Shown here: positions 26,498 through 34,780 of the stretch, piece after piece | How positions within the stretch are numbered: the first letter of the stretch is position 1 | Layout of the letters: each line of letters starts with the position of its first letter | From: Xanthomonas hortorum | GTDB lineage: Bacteria; Pseudomonadota; Gammaproteobacteria; Xanthomonadales; Xanthomonadaceae | DNA: 37,672 nt | Assembly (NCBI RefSeq): GCF_002940005.1 | Contig: NZ_MDEF01000040.1 | Direction: 5' to 3' (one strand) | Made by a program: the position numbers and the translations under genes | The notes under the pieces: model-generated | Database searches by the model: none | Told to the model about the DNA's origin: nothing | The model's input: the letters and a program-made list of their open reading frames with translations, nothing else

Positions 26498-28171
26498 GTG
26501 TCTAAAGCTAAAATAATTGCAATCGCCACTGCGGTGGCGTTGCTCGTTGGATATGCCCTGTCCGGGTATCTGACATTGCTGCTGTTGCGACTCGATACCG
26601 GGTTGTATTCCTGGGACACCTACTACCGCTACGTCAGCGCATTGGGGTTGCCGGAAGTGGCGCCTTACGCGACCAAGATCAAGATGTCGGGCGTCCTCGG
26701 TTTTGGTCTGCCGGGGATCGTCTGGGCCATTACGGTTGTGCTTGTGCTCAAGCCAAAGCCACGTGCGCTGCATGGTGACGCGCGCTTTGCCGGAGCCGCA
26801 GATCTTTACAGGCACGGGTTGTTCAAGCCGAGCGGTAATGGAATTGTCGTCGGCAAGTTCAACGGCAAGCTGGTGCGACTGAGCGGGCAGCAATTCGTGA
26901 TCCTTGCCGCGCCCACGCGCTCCGGCAAGGGTGTTGGTGTGGTCATCCCCAATCTGCTCGAATATCAGGAATCGCTTGTTGTCCTGGACATCAAGCAGGA
27001 AAACTTCGATCTGACCAGTGGCTGGCGCGCCAGTCAGGGGCATGAGGTCTTCCTGTTCAATCCGTTCGCTGAAGATCGCCGAACGCATCGCTGGAACCCG
27101 CTGACCTACGTCTCCAATGATCCGGCGTTCCGCGTCTCGGATCTGATGAGCATTGCGGCGATGTTGTATCCGGACGGGTCGGACGACCAGAAGTTCTGGG
27201 TCAGCCAGGCGCGCAACGCGTTCATGGCGTTCGCGCTGTACCTGTTCGAAAACCAGGATGAGGAACTGTCACTTGGCTTCCCGGGCGGCGCAGGCGCGCC
27301 CACGCTTGGCGGCATCTACCGCCTGTCGTCCGGCGATGGCACGGACCTCAAGAAATATCTGAAGTCGCTTTCCGAGCGCCGGTTCCTCAGTGGCAATGCA
27401 CGCTCGGCATTTGCCAACATGCTGTCACAGGCCGATGAGACCTTTGCCTCCATCATGGGGACCCTGAAAGAGCCGCTCAATGCATGGATTAATCCTGTGC
27501 TGGATGCGGCAACCAGCGCCGACGATTTCATCCTGACCGATCTTCGCAAGAAGAAGATGACCATCTACATCGGCATCCAGCCCAACAAGCTCGCCGAGAG
27601 CAGACTCATCATCAACCTGCTCTTCAGCCAGATCATCAACCTCAACACGCGGGAGCTTCCGAAGTCCAATCCGGAGCTGAAGTACCAGTGCTTGCTGCTG
27701 ATGGACGAATTCACCTCAATCGGCAAAGTGGACATCATCGCAACCGCAGTCGCGTACATGGCGGGGTACAACCTCAGGCTGCTGCCGATCATCCAGAGCA
27801 TGGCGCAGCTGGATGCGACATACGGTAAAGACCTGTCGCGCACCATCATCACCAACCACGCGCTGCAGATCCTGTACGCGCCGCGCGAGCAGCAGGATGC
27901 GAACGACTACTCGGAGATGCTGGGTTACACGACGATCAAGAAAAACAACGTCACCCGAGGCAGGGAGACCACTCGAAGCGTCTCTGAAGAGCGGCGCGCG
28001 CTGATGTTGCCGCAGGAGCTCAAAGCGATGGGCAACGAGAAGGAGGTCTTCCTGTACGAAGGCATCCCGCACCCGGTGAAGTGCGACAAGATCCGTTACT
28101 ACGAAGATCGCTATTTCACGGCACGCCTCCTGCCCAAGACTGAGGTGAAGACGATTGCGATCAAGTTGTGA
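26498..28171 (+). CDS. virD4: Type IV coupling protein VirD4
   Basis: VirD4 is the inner-membrane ATPase that recruits substrates to the secretion channel; in X. citri it recognises the C-terminal XVIPCD domain of antibacterial effectors. The 557-aa protein starts at a GTG behind AAGGAG. It has two N-terminal membrane segments (about 4-26 and 65-88), then the Walker A APTRSGKGVGV with Lys144 and the Walker B LLLMDEF with Asp403-Glu404. A helical all-alpha region lies between them. High GC (38 of 60 bases in 27181-27240) contrasts with the virB genes. It is followed by a 341-bp leader region rather than directly by virB7. Confidence 0.95.
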   Translation: MSKAKIIAIATAVALLVGYALSGYLTLLLLRLDTGLYSWDTYYRYVSALGLPEVAPYATKIKMSGVLGFGLPGIVWAITVVLVLKPKPRALHGDARFAGAADLYRHGLFKPSGNGIVVGKFNGKLVRLSGQQFVILAAPTRSGKGVGVVIPNLLEYQESLVVLDIKQENFDLTSGWRASQGHEVFLFNPFAEDRRTHRWNPLTYVSNDPAFRVSDLMSIAAMLYPDGSDDQKFWVSQARNAFMAFALYLFENQDEELSLGFPGGAGAPTLGGIYRLSSGDGTDLKKYLKSLSERRFLSGNARSAFANMLSQADETFASIMGTLKEPLNAWINPVLDAATSADDFILTDLRKKKMTIYIGIQPNKLAESRLIINLLFSQIINLNTRELPKSNPELKYQCLLLMDEFTSIGKVDIIATAVAYMAGYNLRLLPIIQSMAQLDATYGKDLSRTIITNHALQILYAPREQQDANDYSEMLGYTTIKKNNVTRGRETTRSVSEERRALMLPQELKAMGNEKEVFLYEGIPHPVKCDKIRYYEDRYFTARLLPKTEVKTIAIKL

Positions 28172-28512
28172 GCTTGATCACTCCTCTGGTTGCTAGGTGA
28201 TCGCGGTAATTCTTGACTCATGTGCTTGTTAAGGGCAAAGTTATCAAGAGTCTGTGGGATGTAGAGCTTGGTTAAGGGGGGGCGGCGCCGGACGGGGTCG
28301 CACTGGAGTAAGGCTATGGATGGTTCGTCATCGTGTTCAGTTTCGCCAGTGTGGCGCATGGGTCTTGCCGATCAGCCTGTTTCCAGCGGCTCGGGCGACT
28401 GCGCTTGGTCGAGTGGCATCCGAAAAATTCTTGACCTTCGTCGCCATGTGGTGAACGAAGGCGCTGTGCTGCCTGTCTTACGCCCGAAATTTCATGAGTT
28501 GGAGATGTGCGA
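28172..28512 (+). promoter_or_regulatory. Regulatory leader upstream of virB7
   Basis: No gene is supported here. TTGACT at 28213-28218 could be a -35 box, but no good -10 box follows at 17 bp. Two direct copies of GTTAAGGG (28228-28235 and 28271-28278), each in a GCTTG(G)TTAAGGG context, lie 43 bp apart. GGA triplets at 28257, 28290, 28305 and 28318 resemble CsrA/RsmA target cores. In X. citri this operon is known to be under CpxAR and CsrA control, which makes these sites plausible, but no site was verified here. Confidence 0.45.
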
Positions 28513-28932
28513 GTGAATCCGATGTATTTGTCCAAGTTGTCATTGGTTCTGGTGGCTTCTGTCTTGGTAGGCGCCTGCGCGACCAAGCCTGCTGCTGATT
28601 TTGGTGGGCGCTGGAAGCACGTCAATCATTTTGACGAAGCCCCAACCGAGATCCCGCTCTACACCTCCTACACCTATCAGGCGACGCCGATGGACGGCAC
28701 GCTGAAAACGATGCTGGAGCGATGGGCTGCGGATTCCAATATGCAGTTGTCCTACAACCTGCCGTCGGATTACACCTTGATCGGGCCGGTTTCCACGATA
28801 AGCACGACCAGTGTCCAGCAAGCTGCCACCGAACTGAGCGCAGTGTATGCGGCGCAAGGCGTGTCGGTATCGGTGTCCGCTAACAAGTTGTTGGTGCAGC
28901 CTGTCCCCGTGTCGTCTGGAGCCAAGCTCTGA
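28513..28932 (+). CDS. virB7: VirB7 lipoprotein with C-terminal N0-like domain
   Basis: VirB7 anchors the outer-membrane ring of the secretion core through VirB9. The GTG at 28513 with GGAG eight bases upstream gives 139 aa, the length known for the X. citri protein; an in-frame GTG at 28507 and an ATG at 28522 are alternatives. The signal ends LVASVLVGAC, with lipidated Cys22. After a linker that would bind VirB9, residues about 50-130 (ATPMDGTLKTMLERWAADS and following) form the N0-like globular domain, as in secretins. Classical VirB7 proteins have only about 45-60 residues, so this extra domain marks the Xanthomonas type. Confidence 0.92.
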   Translation: MNPMYLSKLSLVLVASVLVGACATKPAADFGGRWKHVNHFDEAPTEIPLYTSYTYQATPMDGTLKTMLERWAADSNMQLSYNLPSDYTLIGPVSTISTTSVQQAATELSAVYAAQGVSVSVSANKLLVQPVPVSSGAKL

Positions 28933-29023
28933 GGGCTGATTGCTGGCTCGATGCGTTCTAAGCATCCGGTCCGCGAAAGCTCTGCCTCCCAAGTGCCCGC
29001 GCTGCATGGCGGCAATAGTTTCA

Positions 29024-29037
29024 GGCCTGACAAGGCC
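29024..29037 (+). promoter_or_regulatory. Small hairpin over the virB8 ribosome binding site
   Basis: GGCCT (29024-29028) can pair with AGGCC (29033-29037) around the loop GACA. The right arm includes the AAGG that serves the GTG start of virB8 at 29043, so the hairpin could lower its translation. Confidence 0.3.
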
Positions 29038-29042
29038 CTACG

Positions 29043-30044
29043 GTGACGGATCTAGACATGTTGCGTAAGAAGGTCAATGAAAAGGATGGATCCGCCCAAG
29101 TGGGTGCGGCTGTCCAGAAAGCGGTGAATTACGAGGTCAGCATCGCTGATCTCGCACGCCGTAGCGAAAAACGTGCTTGGATCGTGGCGATGCTATCGAT
29201 GCTGGTCACCGTGATGACGGCGGGTGGCTACTACTACATGCTGCCTCTGAAAGAAAAAGTGCCGTATCTGGTGATGGCGGATGCGTATTCGGGCACGAGT
29301 ACCATTGCCAAGCTCGAAGCTAATTATGGGGGGCGCGCGATCAGCACAAGTGAGGCGTTGGCGCGCAGCAATATTGCGCGTTTTATCATTGCCCGCGAAT
29401 CCTATGACGCGTCGACGATCAGCGATCGCGACTGGAATACTGTAGGCGCAATGGCCGCTACGAGCGTACTTTCTGAGTATCGTGCGCTACATGCGGCTAA
29501 TAATCAGGCTAGACCTTTCCTTGTTTATGGAAGGAATCGTGCAATCCGCATCAGTATCCTGAGTATTACTCTCACAGGTGGCAAGGGTAAGCCTTTCTCT
29601 GGTGCGACCGTGCGTTTTCAGCGGAATATCTATGATAAAAGTTCCACAGTCAGCACCTTGTTGGATAATAAGATCGCGACGATGGAGTTTGCTTACCAAG
29701 ACAATCTTCAAATGAGCGATGAACTGAGGGTGGAAAATCCCTTGGGCTTCAGAGTCACTGATTACCGCGTGGATAACGATTATTCGGCTTTGCCCGCAGT
29801 TCCTGCTTCAGGCGCACAAACGCTTCCGGCGACATCTGCGCCTGCGCAGTCAGTCCCGACCGCGCAGCCCGGCATGTCTGGAGCGGCAGCTCCAGTCACA
29901 CCGGGTGCAATGGCGTCTGCTGTGATGCCTGCTGGTGTACCGGCTCAGCAACAGATCGCGCCTGCGGCGTATCCAAATCAGGCCCAGCCTACGATCCAAT
30001 CTCAGGGGACACCGAATAATGTCAATGGAGCGAGTGGTAGATGA
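29043..30044 (+). CDS. virB8: VirB8 inner-membrane assembly protein
   Basis: VirB8 bridges inner-membrane and periplasmic parts of the apparatus. The 333-aa bitopic protein starts at a GTG; an ATG at 29058 is the alternative. It has a short cytoplasmic part, one membrane segment (AWIVAMLSMLVTVMTAGGYYYML, about 44-66) and the NTF2-like periplasmic domain (about 80-240) with ARFIIARESYD and RNIYDKSSTV. Residues about 245-333 are a Pro/Ala/Gln-rich tail that standard VirB8 proteins lack. It overlaps virB9 by 4 nt (ATGA). Confidence 0.92.
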   Translation: MTDLDMLRKKVNEKDGSAQVGAAVQKAVNYEVSIADLARRSEKRAWIVAMLSMLVTVMTAGGYYYMLPLKEKVPYLVMADAYSGTSTIAKLEANYGGRAISTSEALARSNIARFIIARESYDASTISDRDWNTVGAMAATSVLSEYRALHAANNQARPFLVYGRNRAIRISILSITLTGGKGKPFSGATVRFQRNIYDKSSTVSTLLDNKIATMEFAYQDNLQMSDELRVENPLGFRVTDYRVDNDYSALPAVPASGAQTLPATSAPAQSVPTAQPGMSGAAAPVTPGAMASAVMPAGVPAQQQIAPAAYPNQAQPTIQSQGTPNNVNGASGR

Positions 30045-30808
30045 ATCTCTTTAGCCGATACAGGATGGCGCTACTTGCGTTGCTACCGCTCGCGCTGTGT
30101 ATGTCATCTGCAGCCGCGCAGGTGGTGCAGGAATACGAGTACGCACCAGATAGTATTTATCAGGTGCGTACAGGGCTGGGAATCACTACCCAGGTCGAGC
30201 TTAGTCCTAACGAAAAGATTCTGGACTACAGCACTGGCTTCACGGGGGGGTGGGAACTGACTCGCCGCGAAAACGTGTTCTATCTTAAGCCCAAGAACGT
30301 CGATGTCGATACGAACATGATGATTCGTACGGCAACGCATTCTTATATTCTTGAGCTTAAAGTCGTAGCGACTGATTGGCAGCGTCTTGAGCAGGCGAAA
30401 CAAGCTGGCGTGCAATATAAGGTCTTGTTTACGTATCCAAGGGATACTAGTTTTAATGGTCATGAGGATGCTGCTGCAGTAAAGGAGGGGCCGCAGCTGA
30501 ATGCCAAAATTTTGAAGGATCGCCGTTATTACTACGATTATGATTATTCCACGCGCACTAAAAAGTCTTGGCTTGTCCCAAGTCGGGTATATGATGACGG
30601 AAAGTTCACCTATATTAATATGGACCTGACCCGTTTTCCGACAGGCAATTTTCCTGCGGTCTTTGGTCGTGAAAAGGAGCATGGTGAAGACTTTCTGGTC
30701 AATACCACGGTCGAAGGGAATACATTAGTTGTGCATGGTACCTATCCGTTCCTGGTGGTTCGCCATGGCAGCAATGTCGTAGGTCTGCGAAGGAATAAGC
30801 AAAAGTGA
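30041..30808 (+). CDS. virB9: VirB9 outer-membrane core protein
   Basis: VirB9 forms the core ring with VirB7 and VirB10. The 255-aa protein has a signal peptide ending CMSSAAAQ (about residue 27), an N-terminal domain with YQVRTGLGITTQVELSPNEKI, and a C-terminal beta-sandwich with RRYYYDYDYSTRTKKSWLVP and DGKFTYINMD, the part that binds VirB7. The sample line 30421-30480 has 26 of 60 GC bases, low for this genome. The stop overlaps the GTG of virB10 (GTGA) and the start overlaps virB8, so the order is translationally coupled. Confidence 0.94.
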   Translation: MNLFSRYRMALLALLPLALCMSSAAAQVVQEYEYAPDSIYQVRTGLGITTQVELSPNEKILDYSTGFTGGWELTRRENVFYLKPKNVDVDTNMMIRTATHSYILELKVVATDWQRLEQAKQAGVQYKVLFTYPRDTSFNGHEDAAAVKEGPQLNAKILKDRRYYYDYDYSTRTKKSWLVPSRVYDDGKFTYINMDLTRFPTGNFPAVFGREKEHGEDFLVNTTVEGNTLVVHGTYPFLVVRHGSNVVGLRRNKQK

Positions 30809-31977
30809 ATTCAAACACGCCAAAAAATCCTGATGAGCGCATTCCCGGACGTGATGAGCAGTCACGAGCGGAACATGACGAGCGCGACAGTAATCCGTAT
30901 TTCGCGCGTCAGAGAGCAACGGAGAATCCGGATCTCGACGCCAATGAGCCTGTGCTGCATTCCAACGACATCAAGCGACTTAACCGGAAAGCCTTGATAT
31001 TTTTGGCTGGTATTGCAGCATTATTGATTCTTGCCATTTTCTGGTTGGTTTCACGTAGCTCAGAAAAGCCGGAGACAGTTAAACCGCGCGCTGAGACCGT
31101 CGTCGCGCCAGCGTTGCCACAAAATCTCACTTCATCCGTCGATCCTGATCCGGTACCACTTGTACAGCAACAAAATTCGCTGCCATTACCCGTTGCGCCA
31201 CCTGACTACAGCGAAGATCGTGTCGTGGCGCCTGAGCGAGAGCGCGGTCCAAGTTTATTGGAGCGTCGTATTCTTGCTGATCAGGCTGCTGGGCAAGGTT
31301 CACAGGGTGGCGGTGGTCCACTAGGCGCGCAGATGCCGGCTGACCAAGAGGATGCTCAAGCTACCTTGGCTAAGCCAATCAGCAATCCGGACGGACTCTT
31401 GGTTCGTGGGACGTATATCCGATGCATATTGGAGACCCGAATCATCAGTGATTTTGATGGATTCACCTCCTGCATCGTGACCGAGCCGGTGTATTCGATC
31501 AATGGCCATAATCTGCTCTTGCCAAAGGGCTCAAAGATGCTCGGCCAATATGCTGCAAAGGAGCCAACCTCTCCGAGAATGCAGGTGGTTTGGGACCGCA
31601 TTACGACTCCAACTGGTATTGACGTGAAGTTGGAAGGTCCTGGTATCGACAACCTCGGTAGCGCGGGTCATCCTGGTCAGTACAATGCACACTGGGGCAA
31701 TAAAATCGCTTCTGCTTTATTTATTAGTATGCTTAGCGATGCTTTCAAATATGCTGCCGCAGAATACGGTCCGGAAACGACAACGGTCGGAGTAAGTAGT
31801 GGCATTATTACTCAGCAGCCATTTGAAAGTAATACTGCTCGTAGTGTTCAGGACATCGCAGAGCAGGCGGTGGCGAAATCAGGTCGCCGTCCCTCAACTG
31901 TGACGATCAATCAGGGCACAGTATTGAACGTCTATGTAGCAAAAGATGTTGATTTCACAGCGGTTCTGCCAAAGTGA
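30805..31977 (+). CDS. virB10: VirB10 core complex scaffold
   Basis: VirB10 spans both membranes and senses ATP use by the inner-membrane ATPases. The 390-aa protein starts at a GTG and has a charged cytoplasmic N-terminus of about 60 residues. One membrane helix follows (ALIFLAGIAALLILAIFWLV, about 63-82), then a proline-rich periplasmic linker (about 85-140). The TrbI-like beta-barrel has LVRGTYIRCILETRIISD, LLLPKGSKMLGQY and the antenna-like SALFISMLSDAFKYA segment that crosses the outer membrane. It overlaps virB9 and virB11 by 4 nt each. Confidence 0.94.
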   Translation: MNSNTPKNPDERIPGRDEQSRAEHDERDSNPYFARQRATENPDLDANEPVLHSNDIKRLNRKALIFLAGIAALLILAIFWLVSRSSEKPETVKPRAETVVAPALPQNLTSSVDPDPVPLVQQQNSLPLPVAPPDYSEDRVVAPERERGPSLLERRILADQAAGQGSQGGGGPLGAQMPADQEDAQATLAKPISNPDGLLVRGTYIRCILETRIISDFDGFTSCIVTEPVYSINGHNLLLPKGSKMLGQYAAKEPTSPRMQVVWDRITTPTGIDVKLEGPGIDNLGSAGHPGQYNAHWGNKIASALFISMLSDAFKYAAAEYGPETTTVGVSSGIITQQPFESNTARSVQDIAEQAVAKSGRRPSTVTINQGTVLNVYVAKDVDFTAVLPK

Positions 31978-33032
31978 ACGAACGAGTTGTCACGACGATT
32001 GAGGATTCTCCACTTGCGCGGATTTCTAACGATTTCCTTGATTATCAGTACTCGGTGCTAGGTATCCTGGACTATCTGAATTCCCCGGAAGTGACCGAGA
32101 TATGCATCAATCGTCCTGGCGAGATTTACCTTGAGACCATTAATGGTTGGCAGCGTATAGATGTTCCATCGTTAACTTTTGATCGGGCTAGGCAGTTTTG
32201 TACAGCAGTTGTTAATGAAAGCAACACCGGGCAGCGCATCACCGACGCCGATCCGGTGGTGTCGCTAACATTTCCGACTGGTCAACGTGCGCAGTTTGTT
32301 ATTCCTCCAGCCTGCGATGCGGGAAAAGTCTCGATTACGATTCGTTTGCCGTCCAAGCACACCAAGACCCTCGAGCAGTACACCAGCGATGGGTTTTTCG
32401 ACCAAGTGCTTGAGCAGGCGGCCGACGTCAGCGACCACGACCGCGAACTACTTGAGTTGCGCCGCAATAAGGAGTACTCCGAATTCTTCAAGAAGTCGGT
32501 GCTTTATAAGAAAAATGTGGTCGTGGCTGGTGCTACCGGTAGCGGCAAGACTACCTTCATGAAGGCTTTAGTGAACCACATTCCAAACGAGGAGCGCCTG
32601 GTCACCATCGAAGATGCCCGTGAGCTATTCATCAGTCAGCCTAATTCGGTGCATCTGCTCTACTCAAAGGGTGGACAAAGTGCAAGTAATGTGACGGCCA
32701 AGAGCTGCATGGAAGCGTGCCTCCGCATGAAGCCCGATCGCATTATCCTGGCTGAGTTGCGTGGCGATGAATCGTTTTACTTCATTCGCAATTGCGCGTC
32801 TGGCCATCCCGGTTCGATCACCAGCTGCCATGCCGGCAGCGTGGAGCAAACCTGGGACCAGCTCGCGCTGATGGTGAAGGCTTCTAATGAGGGTTCCGGC
32901 CTGGAGTTCGAGGTGATCAAGAGGCTATTACGCATGACGATTGATATCGTTGTGCATATCAAAGCGCACGCCGGGCGTCGCTTTATCACCGGGATTGATT
33001 TTGATCCCGCAAGAACCCTGCGAGGCGGCTAA
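31974..33032 (+). CDS. virB11: VirB11 secretion ATPase
   Basis: VirB11 is a hexameric cytoplasmic traffic ATPase that works with VirD4 and VirB4. The 352-aa protein has an N-terminal domain with ILDYLNSPEVTEICINRPGE, the Walker A GATGSGKTTF with Lys192, the Asp box VTIEDARELF, and the Walker B region MKPDRIILAELRGDESFYF. A His-box-like stretch GHPGSITSCHAGS follows. It starts at a GTG overlapping the virB10 stop and ends 44 bp before virB1. Family length and all motifs are normal. Confidence 0.96.
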   Translation: MNERVVTTIEDSPLARISNDFLDYQYSVLGILDYLNSPEVTEICINRPGEIYLETINGWQRIDVPSLTFDRARQFCTAVVNESNTGQRITDADPVVSLTFPTGQRAQFVIPPACDAGKVSITIRLPSKHTKTLEQYTSDGFFDQVLEQAADVSDHDRELLELRRNKEYSEFFKKSVLYKKNVVVAGATGSGKTTFMKALVNHIPNEERLVTIEDARELFISQPNSVHLLYSKGGQSASNVTAKSCMEACLRMKPDRIILAELRGDESFYFIRNCASGHPGSITSCHAGSVEQTWDQLALMVKASNEGSGLEFEVIKRLLRMTIDIVVHIKAHAGRRFITGIDFDPARTLRGG

Positions 33033-33076
33033 CCGGCCGCGAGCGATTGACGTCAATCGAATTGGAGAAGACCACA

Positions 33077-33910
33077 ATGCTGCCTAGCATGGAACTTATG
33101 GGGTGCACCGGACTAGCTGTCCCTGGTGAAGTAATGCAGCACGTTGTACGTGTTGAGTCTTCACGAAACCCCTATGCAATTGGCGTAGTCGGTGGCAGGC
33201 TAGTGCGTGAACCGCGTGGTCTTGAGGAAGCTGTGGCTACAGCCAGAATGTTGGAGCAGAAGGGCTACAATTTCTCCTTGGGCTTGGGCCAAGTCAATCG
33301 CTACAATTTAACAAAGTATGGACTGACCAGCTACGAAATGGCTTTCGCTAAGTGTCCTAACTTGATAGCTGCGTCCAAAATTCTGGCTGAGTGTCATTCT
33401 CGTTCAGGTGCGAATTGGGGAAAATCGTTCAGTTGCTACTACTCCGGTAATTTCGAAACTGGGTTCAAGCACGGTTACGTGCAAAAGATTTACGCGTCTA
33501 TTCGCCAGTCTGTGGCTGCCGCAGGTGGTGCCGAGCCGATAGGAGTTATTCCTAATCGTCCGATCAAGATACGTAGTGAGAATTCTGCTCACCAAGTTGC
33601 TGCTAGACTAGCAGATGCTATTGTCTCACGCCGGATTCAGGACATGGCGAGGCCTGCGCAAAATGAAGTGCAGCGCCAAACACAAGTTGAAAATGTTCCT
33701 TCCGCCCCTGCTACTCAACATCCAATGACATCTTTCCCGCCTTCTGCCGAAAGCGATCTTTACGTCATACAGGCAACTGGGCAGGGGCGAGGCGTTGCTG
33801 TGCCTGCTACGGGAAGACCTGCATCTGAGATTTCAGCTACTCAAGCCACCCCATCCAGGGAACCCACGCCACCGCGCCAGGTTCCGGTGGATAGTGCCTT
33901 TGTGTTTTAA
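33077..33910 (+). CDS. virB1: VirB1 lytic transglycosylase
   Basis: VirB1 opens the peptidoglycan for the apparatus. From the ATG at 33077 (GGAGAAG upstream; a TTG at 33047 is possible but weak) it has 277 aa. The SLT domain covers about 15-155, with the catalytic Glu27 in VVRVESSRNPYAIG and with SLGLGQVNRYN and SCYYSGNFETGF. Residues about 175-277 are a low-complexity Pro/Ala/Gln tail. No N-terminal signal peptide is visible, which is odd for a periplasmic enzyme; export could use another route or an unrecognised start. GC is low (24 of 60 in 33301-33360). Confidence 0.9.
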   Translation: MLPSMELMGCTGLAVPGEVMQHVVRVESSRNPYAIGVVGGRLVREPRGLEEAVATARMLEQKGYNFSLGLGQVNRYNLTKYGLTSYEMAFAKCPNLIAASKILAECHSRSGANWGKSFSCYYSGNFETGFKHGYVQKIYASIRQSVAAAGGAEPIGVIPNRPIKIRSENSAHQVAARLADAIVSRRIQDMARPAQNEVQRQTQVENVPSAPATQHPMTSFPPSAESDLYVIQATGQGRGVAVPATGRPASEISATQATPSREPTPPRQVPVDSAFVF

Positions 33911-33968
33911 CAAGGATGAAAAATTGCCATCGGATGGCTGAAAGCCCCCCTGTCCAAGGAGATAGATC

Positions 33969-34373
33969 ATGAAATCAGTAAACAAGAAGCAGTTGGTCGC
34001 CGACGCCAAGATGGTCGGTATTCAGGCCTTGAAGGCTTTGGTTTTCACTTCGGCCCTGCTGGTAGCCGGTGGTGCAGGTGCTCAAGTCGGCGATCTGGCC
34101 AAGACCGATGAAAAGGTTTGTGGTTTCCTGGATAATATCAATACGTTGCTTACCATGGGTTCCGTGGCTGTTGTAACGATTGCGGTGATCGTTGCAGGCT
34201 ATCAGATTGCATTTGCTCACAAGCGTATTTCTGAGGTCTCGCCGATTCTCATCGGCGGTGTCTTGATTGGAGCTGCAGGCCAGATTGCTAACTTGGTAAT
34301 TGGTAAGCGTGATAGCCAGTGCACGGGTGAATCGGCAATGGCCTTATTGCAAGCGCTTCATCACTATGCATAA
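33969..34373 (+). CDS. virB2: VirB2 major T-pilin
   Basis: The 134-aa protein has a long signal region (ALKALVFTSALLVAGGAGAQ, cleavage near 38) and the two-helix pilin body: TLLTMGSVAVVTIAVIVAGYQIAF and SPILIGGVLIGAAGQIANLVIG, joined by the polar loop HKRISEV. A hydrophilic tail after GKRDSQC is longer than usual. A classical VirB2 loop is short and basic, which matches. ATG 33969 is preceded by AAGGAGAT. The stop overlaps the start of virB3 by 8 nt. Confidence 0.92.
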   Translation: MKSVNKKQLVADAKMVGIQALKALVFTSALLVAGGAGAQVGDLAKTDEKVCGFLDNINTLLTMGSVAVVTIAVIVAGYQIAFAHKRISEVSPILIGGVLIGAAGQIANLVIGKRDSQCTGESAMALLQALHHYA

Positions 34374-34677
34374 AGATGTGTTATTTCGTGGGTGCACTCG
34401 CCCAGCGATGTTTTTGGGGGTTCCCTATATCCCATTCTTCATCGGTGCTGGCGGTGGCCTGATGATGGGCATGTACCTCAATTTATGGTACCTGCTGACC
34501 ATCCCCGTTTTCATCTTCATCATGCAGCAGATGGCCAAACGGGACGAGATGATTTTCAGATTGCTAGGGTTGCGATGGTTGTTTCGAATGCGTGTTCGTA
34601 ATTTACAGCGCTATTCTGGAATGTGGGTATTCAGTCCTAACGAATATCGCAAGGTGCCTCCTGGAAAACGTCAGTGA
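34366..34677 (+). CDS. virB3: VirB3 inner-membrane protein
   Basis: VirB3 is a small inner-membrane partner of VirB4. From the ATG at 34366 (MHKDVLFRGCTRPAMFLGVP) it has 103 aa, the family size, with a hydrophobic pair of segments (VPYIPFFIGAGGGLMMGMYL and LTIPVFIFIMQQMAK) and a basic tail. Its start lies inside virB2, so translation probably depends on that of virB2. The frame is open upstream to 34300, but that reading is a shadow of virB2. Confidence 0.93.
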   Translation: MHKDVLFRGCTRPAMFLGVPYIPFFIGAGGGLMMGMYLNLWYLLTIPVFIFIMQQMAKRDEMIFRLLGLRWLFRMRVRNLQRYSGMWVFSPNEYRKVPPGKRQ

Positions 34678-34694
34678 TCACCTGAGTCCGATTG

Positions 34695-34730
34695 ACCAGC
34701 CCCATGCGCGTAAGTTTGCATGGGGCTGGT
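34695..34730 (+). terminator. Perfect 13-bp hairpin between virB3 and virB4
   Basis: ACCAGCCCCATGC (34695-34707) and GCATGGGGCTGGT (34718-34730) pair without mismatch around a ten-base loop. No T-run follows, so it is not a classical terminator; it may stabilise the upstream mRNA or reduce readthrough. It begins 18 bp after the virB3 stop. Confidence 0.6.
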
Positions 34731-34740
34731 GCTTATTCGA

Positions 34741-34771
34741 TTGTGCGATATCACGCTTCCCTCTTTAAAAT
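34741..34771 (+). promoter_or_regulatory. Weak candidate promoter for virB4
   Basis: TTGTGC (34741-34746) and TAAAAT (34766-34771) are 19 bp apart, longer than ideal, and end 9 bp before the virB4 ATG. A leaderless or short-leader transcript would result. The strong hairpin just upstream makes a separate virB4 promoter more plausible. Confidence 0.3.
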
Positions 34772-34780
34772 GGTAAGACC

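Noticed and set aside
28254..28516. Small frames between virD4 and virB7
   Set aside because: Several overlapping frames of 66-82 codons lack ribosome binding sites and family features; the stretch reads better as a leader.
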